DNA from: WHSW01 sp963769945
GTDB taxonomy: Bacteria > Actinomycetota > Thermoleophilia > Solirubrobacterales > 70-9
Reading direction: 5' to 3'
Length of the DNA stretch: 64,000 nt
Assembly (NCBI GenBank): GCA_963769945.1
Contig: CAVYOA010000018.1
Coordinates: forward strand, 124,001 to 188,000
Shown here: positions 56,918 to 64,000 of the stretch, piece after piece
Position numbering within the stretch: the first letter of the stretch is position 1
How the letters are laid out: each line of letters opens with the position of its first letter
Notes under the pieces: model-generated
The model's input: the letters and a program-made list of their open reading frames with translations, nothing else
Told to the model about the DNA's origin: nothing
The model's database searches: none
Translations under genes and position numbers: made by a program

Positions 56918-59212
56918 ATGCGACTGATCGTCACCGAGAAGAACAACTCCGCCAAGAAGATCGCCGAGATCCTCAGTGGCGGCGAGGCGTCCGACGACGC
57001 CACCTACAAGGTCCCGTTCTACACCTGGAGCGATGAGAACGGGCCGCAGATGACGGTCGGCCTCAAGGGTCACGTCATGGGCGTCGCCTTCCCCGAGGGC
57101 TACTCGAACTGGCAGGAAACCGATCTGCACGAGCTCATCGACGCGGAGCTCGTGCCCGAGCCGACCGATAAGAACGTGGTCAAGGCCGTGCGCAAGCTGG
57201 CAAAGGACGCCGACTCGATCGTGATCGCCACCGACTACGACCGCGAGGGCGAGCTGATCGGCCTCGAGGCGCTGCAGCAGATCCTCGAAGTCAACCCCGG
57301 CGTCGCCGCGGCCGAGATCACAGCGCGCCCTCCGATCAAGCGCGCCCGCTATTCCGCCTTGACCAAGGAGGAGATCGAGCACGCCTTCGCCGAGCTCGAC
57401 GAGCTCTCCTACGACCTCGCCTACGCCGGCTCGGCGCGCCAGGACATCGACCTGATCTGGGGGGCGACGCTGACCCGTGCGGTTTCGCTCGCCAGCCGTC
57501 GTTTCGGCTCCAACTTCCTCTCGGTCGGCCGCGTCCAGAGCCCGACCCTGGCGCTGATCGTCGAGCGCGAGCTGGAGCGCCGCGCCCATGTGCCCAAGCC
57601 TTTCTGGGAGCTCTTCGCCAACTTCTCGCACCCCGACGGCAGCTTCGAGGCCCACCACGCGACCGACAAGTTCTGGGACAAGGCCGAGGCCGACGCGGCG
57701 CTCGCCGCCACAGCGAGCCCGGGCATCGTCAAGGAGGTCTCGTCGAAGCGCAACACCCGCAAGCCGCCGACGCCGCTGAACACGACAGCATTCACGACTG
57801 ACGCCTCATCTCGACTGGGAATCACGCCGGCGGCCGCGATGCGGATCGCCGAGGACCTCTACATGGACGGCTTCATCTCCTATCCGCGCACCGACAACAC
57901 CGTCTATCCGAAGTCGCTGAACACGCGTGAGCTCGTCAGCGCGCTGGTGCGTATCCCCGACTTCGACGCCGCCAACGGCCTGCTCGAAAAGGGCGAGCTC
58001 GTCGCCACGCGAGGCAAGAAGGAAACGACCGACCACCCACCGATCTACCCGACCCAGGCGGTCTATCCGAATGCTCTCGAGGGACCCAAGCGCCGTGTCT
58101 ACGAGCTCGTCGTGCGGCGCTTCTTGGCGACCTTCTCGGAGCCGATGATCACCGAGTCGACGCGGGCCGACATCGAGGCGGGCTCGGAGACCTACTTCGT
58201 TCGCGGCTCGGTCGTCGTCGATCCGGGCTATGCCTCGATCTACACCTACGCCCGCTCCTCCGACGACGAGATCCCCGCGCTCGAGGAAGGTCAGAGCCTC
58301 GAGATCGACGGTGAGCCGTGGATCGTCGACAAGGAGACCCAGCCGCCGTCGCGGATCAGCCAGGGCAAGCTGATCGAGCTGATGGAAGAACGCGGCCTCG
58401 GGACCAAGGCGACGCGCGCGGACATCATCCAAAAGCTCTACGACCGCGGTTACGCCTATGCCAACCCGCCGATTCCCTCGGAAACCGGGATCGCCCTCTA
58501 CAAGGCCTTTCACCAGTACGTGCCGCGGATGGCGACACCCGAGATGACGGCCGAGCTGGAGCTCGACATGGACAAGATCGCCGCCGGCGAGACCTCCAAG
58601 GACGAGGTCGTTCGGATCAGCCGCGAGATGCTGCACACGACCACGACCGAGCTCGAGGGCAAGAAGGAGGATCTCGCCAAGCAGATTTGGGAGGGGATGG
58701 ACGAGGACAAGTTCCTCGGGCCCTGCAAGGTCTGCGAGGAGGCCGGTCGCAAGCGCTCCAACGGCGAGCCCAACCGGCTGCGAATCATCGATCTCAAGGG
58801 CGGCAAGCGCATGTACGGCTGTGAGGGCTGGAACCGCGACGATCCAGAGTCGCCCGACTCCTGTCGCGTCAGCGGTCCGCTGCCCGGCCGCTTCTTCGAG
58901 CTCTGGCGCCTCGAGGAGCGTTGCTCGGTCTGCGGCGAACGGCCGCGGCTGACGGTGAAGAAGCGTGGGCCCGGGCGCCCGTGGAAGCTCTGTCTCAACG
59001 ACGACTGCCCGACGATGGTCGAGATGCGCGAGAAGCGCGCCGAGCGCGAGGCGGCCAAGGAAGCTCGCGAGAAGGCCAAGGCAGACGGCGCCGCGGAGGC
59101 GCCGGCCGACGCCGACGGCGATGCCCCGAAGCAGCCGGCCAAGGGCGGTGGGCGTAGGCGCCCGAAGAAGCCGGCGCCGACCACCGCCCGGACCAAGCGG
59201 GCGCGCACCTAG
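56918..59212 (+). CDS. topA: Type IA DNA topoisomerase, archaeal-type TopA
   Basis: 764 residues. The TOPRIM domain starts MRLIVTEKNNSAKKIAEILS, with the acidic triad in IATDYDREGELIG (Asp106/108). The catalytic Tyr322 is in GFISYPRTDNTVYP. Flanking segments (DLIWGATLTRAVSLASRRFG, NFLSVGRVQSPTLALIVERE, KPPTPLNTTAFTTDASSRLG, KKETTDHPPIYPTQAVYPNA, IELMEERGLGTKATRADIIQ) match archaeal, especially haloarchaeal, topoisomerase I more closely than standard bacterial TopA. Zinc-finger-like CKVCEEAGRK, CSVCGERPR and CLNDDCP follow, and then a Lys/Arg/Ala-rich tail as in actinobacterial TopA. ATG at 56918. It heads a topA-tmk-holB cluster. Confidence 0.94.
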   Translation: MRLIVTEKNNSAKKIAEILSGGEASDDATYKVPFYTWSDENGPQMTVGLKGHVMGVAFPEGYSNWQETDLHELIDAELVPEPTDKNVVKAVRKLAKDADSIVIATDYDREGELIGLEALQQILEVNPGVAAAEITARPPIKRARYSALTKEEIEHAFAELDELSYDLAYAGSARQDIDLIWGATLTRAVSLASRRFGSNFLSVGRVQSPTLALIVERELERRAHVPKPFWELFANFSHPDGSFEAHHATDKFWDKAEADAALAATASPGIVKEVSSKRNTRKPPTPLNTTAFTTDASSRLGITPAAAMRIAEDLYMDGFISYPRTDNTVYPKSLNTRELVSALVRIPDFDAANGLLEKGELVATRGKKETTDHPPIYPTQAVYPNALEGPKRRVYELVVRRFLATFSEPMITESTRADIEAGSETYFVRGSVVVDPGYASIYTYARSSDDEIPALEEGQSLEIDGEPWIVDKETQPPSRISQGKLIELMEERGLGTKATRADIIQKLYDRGYAYANPPIPSETGIALYKAFHQYVPRMATPEMTAELELDMDKIAAGETSKDEVVRISREMLHTTTTELEGKKEDLAKQIWEGMDEDKFLGPCKVCEEAGRKRSNGEPNRLRIIDLKGGKRMYGCEGWNRDDPESPDSCRVSGPLPGRFFELWRLEERCSVCGERPRLTVKKRGPGRPWKLCLNDDCPTMVEMREKRAEREAAKEAREKAKADGAAEAPADADGDAPKQPAKGGGRRRPKKPAPTTARTKRART

Positions 59213-59234
59213 ATGAGATAGCCGGCGCGCGGCC

Positions 59235-59900
59235 GTGTTCATCACCCTCGAGGGCATCGACCGCTCCGGCAAGACGACGCAGGCGGCGCTGCTGGCCGAG
59301 GCGCTGGGTCCCGAGACGCTGCTCTTGCGCGAGCCTGGCGGCACCGAGGTCGGCGAGCGCATCCGCGAGATCCTCAAAGCTCCCGATCTGGAGCTCGCCG
59401 TCGGCGCCGAGCTGATGCTCTTCGGCGCTGCGCGCGCCCAGCTCGCCGCCACGGTGATCGAGCCGGCCAAGGATGAGGGCCGCGACATCGTCTGTGACCG
59501 CTACATCGATTCGACCGTCGCCTACCAGGCAGCGCCGCTCGGCCGGCTGTTCGTCGACGAGCCCGGCCAGGAGCGTCGCGGCGCGCTCGAGATCGGCCGC
59601 GAGCTGGTGGAGCAGATGAACGCTCTCGTCATCGGCGGCTGCGTGCCCGACCTGACGCTGCTGATCCGCATCGACGTCGAGGAGGCTGGGCGCCGGGGCC
59701 AACAGCGCCTCGAGCAGGGAGCTCGCGACGGCGAGGACCGCTTCGAAGCGCGAGGAATCGAGTTTCAGCGCGAGGTGGCGGCTGCATACGACGAGCTCGC
59801 CAAGAGCCACCCGCAGCGGATCGTGGTCGTCGACGGAGCCGGTGAGCCGGCCGACGTGCATGATCGGGTGATGGGGGCGGTCCGTCAACGGCAGCAGTGA
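59235..59900 (+). CDS. tmk: Thymidylate kinase
   Basis: 221 residues; phosphorylates dTMP to dTDP. The P-loop is FITLEGIDRSGKTTQAALLA. The DR(Y/H) motif is CDRYIDSTVAYQ and LREPGGTEVGERIREIL matches the TMP-binding region. The lid includes GQQRLEQGARDGEDRFEARG. GTG at 59235 is the start, 22 bases after topA. The position between topA and holB is the usual one in actinobacteria. Confidence 0.95.
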   Translation: MFITLEGIDRSGKTTQAALLAEALGPETLLLREPGGTEVGERIREILKAPDLELAVGAELMLFGAARAQLAATVIEPAKDEGRDIVCDRYIDSTVAYQAAPLGRLFVDEPGQERRGALEIGRELVEQMNALVIGGCVPDLTLLIRIDVEEAGRRGQQRLEQGARDGEDRFEARGIEFQREVAAAYDELAKSHPQRIVVVDGAGEPADVHDRVMGAVRQRQQ

Positions 59901-60068
59901 AGGGAGCGGGTAAGGCGGTTAAGGCGTCGCAGCGAGCCCGGAACGGACGTGGTCGACTTTTGCCTCGCTATAGGTGGATAACGTCGTTGACGTCTGTAGC
60001 CCTACCGGATTTACGCCGACTCCCTTTACTGCCGCCGTTCGAGCGATCGAATCTCGCGCAATCTTGAG

Positions 60069-61208
60069 ATGACCACCACAAGCGCCCAAACCCCGCCGTC
60101 GATCGACGCTGCCACAGCGGATCAGCCCGCGGCCAGGTTGGCGCTCGCGAGCGCTGTCGCTGATCCCTTTCACGCCTACCTGCTGGCTGGGCCGGCCGGC
60201 TCGGGCAAGCGCGCCGCAGCCCGCGCCCTGGCGGCGGAGCTGCTCGCCGATGGCGCCCCCGATCCCGGCGACGCGCGCCGCCGCGCTCTCGCGGATCCGT
60301 CGCCGCATCCCGAGCTCGTCTGGCTGCGCCCACCCGGCGTCCAGCACTTGGTCGAGGAGGTCCGCGAGCGAGTGATCTCGGCGGTTGCGTATCGGCCGTT
60401 CGAGGGCGAACGTCGCGTCTTCGTCATCGAAGCCGCCGAGGCGATGGCCGAGGAAAGCCAGAACGCCCTGCTGAAGACCTTGGAAGAGCCGCCGCCCTTC
60501 GCCCACCTGATCCTCGTCAGCGCCGAGCCGGAAGCGCTGCTCGAGACGGTGCGTTCGCGCTGTCGCACTGTGGCCTTCGCCCGCCTCGCGCCGGAGGCAA
60601 TCGAGACGCGCCTCGAAGCCGACGGCGATCCCGCCGAGCGCCGGGCCGCGTCGCGGCTATGCGGCGGCGACGCCGATCGCGCCCGCTTCCTCCTCGCAGC
60701 GGAGGGTGTCGCACTTCGCGCGGCAGTCGAGGGGCTCGCGCGCTCGGCCCGGTCCGGCGATCTTGGCGAGGCGCCGTGGCTGGCGCTGGCGAACGCCGCC
60801 GAGCAGGCGGGAGAGCTGGCCGCTGCCGACGTCCGCAGCCGTGCCGCTGAAGCTGAGGAGGCAGCCGCGGAGCGCTCGGGGCCTGCGGCGAGAAAGCGCG
60901 CGCGCGACGCCGAGGAGCTGGCCAAGCGAGCTTCGCGGCGGGCTCGCACCTCGGCCCTCGACTTCGGTCTCGCCCTGCTCGGTGCCTGGCTTCGCGATCT
61001 CGCCGCCGTCGGCGATGGTGCCGCGGAGCTCGCGCTCAACAGCGACCGCATGGCGCAGCTGCAACAAGACGCAGCCGGGCTCGATCCCCGCCGCGCCCGG
61101 CGCGGCGCCGAGCTCGTGATGCAGACCCGCCGCCGCCTGCAGGTCAACGTTTCCGAGCAGCTCGCGCTCGAGGCGCTCAGCTTCCGGGTTTCGTTCTTGC
61201 TGCGCTAA
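60069..61208 (+). CDS. holB: DNA polymerase III subunit delta' (HolB)
   Basis: 379 residues of the clamp-loader complex. The AAA+ domain has a P-loop-like GPAGSGKRAAARALAAELLA and VRERVISAVAYRPFEGERRV, with FVIEAAEAMAEESQNALLKT and LEEPPPFAHLILVSAEPEAL, followed by the SRC motif RSRCRTVAFARL. The C-terminal region is helical and Ala/Arg-rich (collar domain). The zinc-binding Cys set of many HolB proteins is absent or reduced to one region. ATG at 60069, with 168 bases between it and tmk. Confidence 0.9.
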   Translation: MTTTSAQTPPSIDAATADQPAARLALASAVADPFHAYLLAGPAGSGKRAAARALAAELLADGAPDPGDARRRALADPSPHPELVWLRPPGVQHLVEEVRERVISAVAYRPFEGERRVFVIEAAEAMAEESQNALLKTLEEPPPFAHLILVSAEPEALLETVRSRCRTVAFARLAPEAIETRLEADGDPAERRAASRLCGGDADRARFLLAAEGVALRAAVEGLARSARSGDLGEAPWLALANAAEQAGELAAADVRSRAAEAEEAAAERSGPAARKRARDAEELAKRASRRARTSALDFGLALLGAWLRDLAAVGDGAAELALNSDRMAQLQQDAAGLDPRRARRGAELVMQTRRRLQVNVSEQLALEALSFRVSFLLR

Positions 61209-61290
61209 CCGGTCGTTTTGCTTCAACGTTCGGCCAGGCTGAGGCCATGCTCTCAACTCTGCCACCGAAGGCGCCGATGGACCCGCAGGC

Positions 61291-62637
61291 ATGTGGTTGC
61301 GTGACACCCAACTTGGCCGGCGCGCCCGTCTACAGGCGGATGGGGGATTCGCGCTTCCAACCGTCATGCTCGGCATGCTGGCCGCGTTCGGGCTCGCGAC
61401 CGCGATGGTCGTCTCCTCGGTCAGCGCCGGCTCCGGCACGACGCGCGACACCAACACCAAGTCGGCCTTCAGCGTCGCCGAGGCCGGGGCGAGCCAGGCG
61501 CTGCTTCGCTACAACAGCTTCACCACGACGGCTGCGAAGCCGTGCGTCACCGAAGGTCCTGGCGGTCAGGCTTATCTCGACGAGTCCGGCGCACTCGCCG
61601 ATCCGCCACAGCCGACGGGCTGGTGTGCACCGGTGACCGCGACCACATCCGGCGGCAGCTATCGCTACGACATCAAGCCTGGGGCCGCCGGGATCTTGAT
61701 CATCTCCACGGGGGTCTTCGACGGGATCACGCGCCGGATCAAGGTAGGGACCACCTACGTCGCCAATCCTCCGCCCAGCGGCGCCACGCCCTTCGACACC
61801 TTCGACGTCATCGCCAAGGACGGCATCACCCTCAACTCCGGAACAAGGATCGCCGCCAACGTCGCCACCAACGGCACCTTGGACCTCAACAGCGGTTCCA
61901 GGATCTACTGCGACAACGCCCAATACGGGTCGATAGTCCTCAACAGCGGCAGCTCGATCGGCTGCGCGGGAACCACCCCGAACATCGACGTCCCTGACGT
62001 CGACACCACTCCGTATCGGACAACGAACAACAACTCGTTGATTGGGACCGGCTGCTGGAACTACTCGTCGGTGAGCAAATGGCTGATCGTCAACTCGGGA
62101 TGCTCGATCACCCTCGGTCAGTCCGGCGTAACTCACAACTACTACTTCTGCCGGCTCGAGCTCAACTCCGGCTCGCGCCTGTTCATTCGCAACGGCGCGA
62201 CGGTCAACATCTGGTTCGGCCCCCCCAACCTCTGCGGGAACATCGATGAACCGCTCCTCAACAACTCGGGCTCAGACATCTCGCCGGTTTCGATTTCCGG
62301 TGCCACCACGAGGCTGACGATGCTCGTCCATAGCTACCCCCCGAAACCGACCAAGGTCCTTTTCAACTCGGGCGGGCTGTGGTTCGACTGCAATCACAGC
62401 TTCCTCTTCTACGCGCCGACGACCGATCTCACGCTCAACAGCGGTCCCCACGTTTGCGGCTCCGTAGCGGCCAAGTCGCTGTACATGAACTCCGGCTCCA
62501 CGATCAGCAAGAGCGTCTTCGGGGCCAACTGGGAGCTGCCAGGATCGAGTGGCGCAGTGACGCCGCACTTCAACGCGAGCGATTTTCTTGAGTGTGTGCC
62601 GGTGAACACCTCGACCACTCCCGACACCGGCTGTTGA
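61291..62637 (+). CDS. Prepilin-like (PilX-type) protein with NSG repeats
   Basis: 448 residues. A short positively charged leader ends in a type IV prepilin-like cleavage site (ADGG|FALPTVMLGML) followed by a hydrophobic helix (AAFGLATAMVVSSVSA); residue +5 is Thr, not Glu. After a globular region (SVAEAGASQALLRYNSF) the C-terminal two thirds contain about ten copies of a short motif, (L/V/F/M)NSG(S/T/D/C)x(I/L/V), for example LNSGTRI, LNSGSRI, LNSGSSI, VNSGCSI, LNSGSRL, NNSGSDI and MNSGSTI. The spacing suggests a right-handed beta-solenoid. Several paired Cys could form disulfides. Likely a surface pilus or exported cell-envelope protein; no pilus assembly genes are nearby in this window. 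Confidence 0.7.
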   Translation: MWLRDTQLGRRARLQADGGFALPTVMLGMLAAFGLATAMVVSSVSAGSGTTRDTNTKSAFSVAEAGASQALLRYNSFTTTAAKPCVTEGPGGQAYLDESGALADPPQPTGWCAPVTATTSGGSYRYDIKPGAAGILIISTGVFDGITRRIKVGTTYVANPPPSGATPFDTFDVIAKDGITLNSGTRIAANVATNGTLDLNSGSRIYCDNAQYGSIVLNSGSSIGCAGTTPNIDVPDVDTTPYRTTNNNSLIGTGCWNYSSVSKWLIVNSGCSITLGQSGVTHNYYFCRLELNSGSRLFIRNGATVNIWFGPPNLCGNIDEPLLNNSGSDISPVSISGATTRLTMLVHSYPPKPTKVLFNSGGLWFDCNHSFLFYAPTTDLTLNSGPHVCGSVAAKSLYMNSGSTISKSVFGANWELPGSSGAVTPHFNASDFLECVPVNTSTTPDTGC

Positions 62638-62680
62638 GCGAACCGATCGAGGTTGTCCGCGAGCCGTAGATAATTCGCGC

Positions 62681-64000
62681 ATGGCCCGAAGCTCTACGCG
62701 TTCGGTTCGCCGCAGGCCCTTCGGCGTCCGCCTCTACCTGGCGGTCGCCTTTGCCGCTGTGGCGCTGACCGCAGCCGGGCTCGCCTACCTGCTGGTTCCC
62801 GACCCGAATCAGGAGGTCGCGGCGACCGAGCTCACCCAGCTCGCGCTTGGGCGCACCGACACCCTCGCCGATGAGATCGCGACGCGTCCGCGGGGCGCCG
62901 CCGCGGCGACGCTGGCCGGCATTCCCGAAGAGGGCTTCTCAGCCTGGGTCTTCGATGACGATGGCGTCCTCACCAGCCCCGAGCGCTCGGGTGGGATTGC
63001 GCTCGCGGATGTGCCAGGCTCGCGGCGGGCGGTCGCAGCCTCGGTGATCGGCAGCCGCTTCGTCGAGGAGCTTCCGGATGAGGTGACGCTGGTTGCGGTG
63101 CCGATCCTGCGCAACGGCAGCATCGACGGGGCCCTGCTCGGGCGCTCGAGCCCCTCGCCGCAAGTCGAAGAGGCGATCGACGAACTGCGCAGCGAGCGCC
63201 TAACCGCACTCGCGGTATCGCTTGCGATCGCGATCCTGATTTCGTTTCTGATCGCCAGCGCGATCACCTCGCGGATCAAGCGCCTCGCCGACAGCGCCGC
63301 TCGAATCTCCGAGGGCGACCTCGATGAGCCCCTGGAGGCGCCTGGGGGTCGCGACGAGATCACCGATCTCGGTCGCGCGCTGGAGACGATGCGCGGCGCC
63401 CTGCGCCAGACGTTCAGCGCCCTGCGCGAGGAGCGCGACCGCTTATCGGCGATCTTCGAGGCGCTCTCGGACGCGGTCATGGTCGTGCAGCCCGACGACG
63501 AGGTCCGGTTCTTCAACGCGGCGGCGGTGGATCTGATCGACTCCGACGGGCGCGCGATTCGGCCGTTGATCCCGTGGCTTCGCCGGGCCGCACGGGGCAA
63601 TGTCGCCGAGAGCGACGCGCTTGGCGTCGGCGAGCGTGTCTACTCGCTCAACGCCCGCCGCCTGCCGGCCGAAGATGCCGTGCTGATGGTCGTTCGCGAC
63701 CGCACTCGAGAGCTTCAGCGCGAGGTGGCCGAGCGCGACTTCGTCTCCAACGCGGCCCACGAGTTGCGCGCCCGCGACGCCGGCGGACAGCTTCTGCTGG
63801 TCAGCGAGCCGCGAGGCGTCTCGTCCAGGCCAGCGCCACTTGATGGCTCGGCTCCGGGCGGTCGCCCGCACTCGCTGACGTCGCCCCCGGGTTGTCGAGG
63901 TTGGTTCCTGCCCGGGTGCGGATCGGCTCATCGGGCCGGACCACTCTTATCATCGGGCTGCCCATCAAGTGGTACCTCGCACGTCTGCGCACCAGGCCAC
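62681..64000 (+). CDS. Sensor histidine kinase, partial (runs off window)
   Basis: The open frame starts ATG at 62681 with MARSSTRSVRRRPFGVRLYL. It contains a membrane helix (AVAFAAVALTAAGLAYLLVP), an extracytoplasmic sensor region of about 130 residues, a second helix (LAVSLAIAILISFLIASAIT) and a HAMP domain (ITSRIKRLADSAARISEGDL). A PAS-like region follows (SAIFEALSDAVMVVQPDDEV), and the phosphoacceptor region is FVSNAAHELR. From about 63,775 the sequence no longer resembles the continuation of a kinase (expected TPLA.. after HELR), which may be a frame error or a chimeric contig end. No response regulator is visible. Confidence 0.8.
   Translation, partial: MARSSTRSVRRRPFGVRLYLAVAFAAVALTAAGLAYLLVPDPNQEVAATELTQLALGRTDTLADEIATRPRGAAAATLAGIPEEGFSAWVFDDDGVLTSPERSGGIALADVPGSRRAVAASVIGSRFVEELPDEVTLVAVPILRNGSIDGALLGRSSPSPQVEEAIDELRSERLTALAVSLAIAILISFLIASAITSRIKRLADSAARISEGDLDEPLEAPGGRDEITDLGRALETMRGALRQTFSALREERDRLSAIFEALSDAVMVVQPDDEVRFFNAAAVDLIDSDGRAIRPLIPWLRRAARGNVAESDALGVGERVYSLNARRLPAEDAVLMVVRDRTRELQREVAERDFVSNAAHELRARDAGGQLLLVSEPRGVSSRPAPLDGSAPGGRPHSLTSPPGCRGWFLPGCGSAHRAGPLLSSGCPSSGTSHVCAPGH

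Overview
This is a high-GC (roughly 68-70%) bacterial chromosome segment with almost no intergenic space and many overlapping start/stop codons. Gene content points to an actinobacterium, most likely Thermoleophilia/Solirubrobacterales. It has a complete nuo (complex I) operon, a B12-dependent ribonucleotide reductase with its NrdR repressor, a topA-tmk-holB cluster, seryl-tRNA synthetase, Lon protease and a primary-like group 2 sigma factor. No rRNA, tRNA, CRISPR array, transposase or phage gene was recognised. The lineage is inferred from gene content and order; no 16S gene is present.

Layout. 0-11.5 kb: mostly small enzymes and orphan proteins (CBS protein, lipase-like hydrolase, secreted trypsin-like protease with RTX repeats, ferritin-like protein, ThyX-like double-domain protein, aminotransferase, DHFR-like reductase, cupin). 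11.5-26.7 kb: nuoA-(BC)-D-E-F-G-H-I-J-K-L-M-N on the minus strand, with translationally coupled junctions and a NuoB-NuoC fusion. 26.7-35.9 kb: a broken orphan gene, flavin reductase, lipoprotein cytochrome c, serS, msrB, thioesterase, YcaQ-like glycosylase, sigma factor and glycosyltransferase. 36-38.8 kb: lon and ohr diverge from a shared region holding an inverted-repeat operator. 38.8-42 kb: a membrane protein, a crotonase/Ser-Thr-kinase mosaic remnant, a secreted protein and an epimerase. 42-46.4 kb: nrdR-nrdJ with candidate NrdR boxes, and trhA diverging from it. 47-55.3 kb: aldo-keto reductase, then a sugar locus in which a ROK repressor diverges from an oxidoreductase-isomerase-ABC transporter operon. 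55.4-64 kb: precorrin-2 dehydrogenase, HAD phosphatase, archaeal-type topoisomerase I, tmk, holB, a prepilin-like protein with NSG repeats, and a sensor histidine kinase running off the end.

Sequence quality matters here. Many genes that are clearly conserved at protein level are interrupted by single-base indels, often an extra or missing G/C in a short run (nuoN, nuoE, nuoB, lon three times, nrdJ, nrdR, the aminotransferase and others). The density is extreme between about 48.1 and 54.5 kb. Codon-level conservation continues on both sides of each break, so most are probably sequencing or assembly errors rather than real pseudogenes. For these genes one span is given and the break positions are noted.

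Regulation readable from the sequence: a near-consensus sigma-70 promoter for the sigma factor gene, an operator between lon and ohr, paired NrdR-box-like sites upstream of nrdR, and two long palindromes between the ROK repressor and its target operon, one overlapping a TTGACA promoter element. The most unusual items are the archaeal-type TopA in a bacterial topA-tmk-holB locus, the NSG-repeat prepilin-like protein, the ThyX-like protein with eroded signature motifs, the NuoBC fusion, and the crotonase/kinase mosaic.
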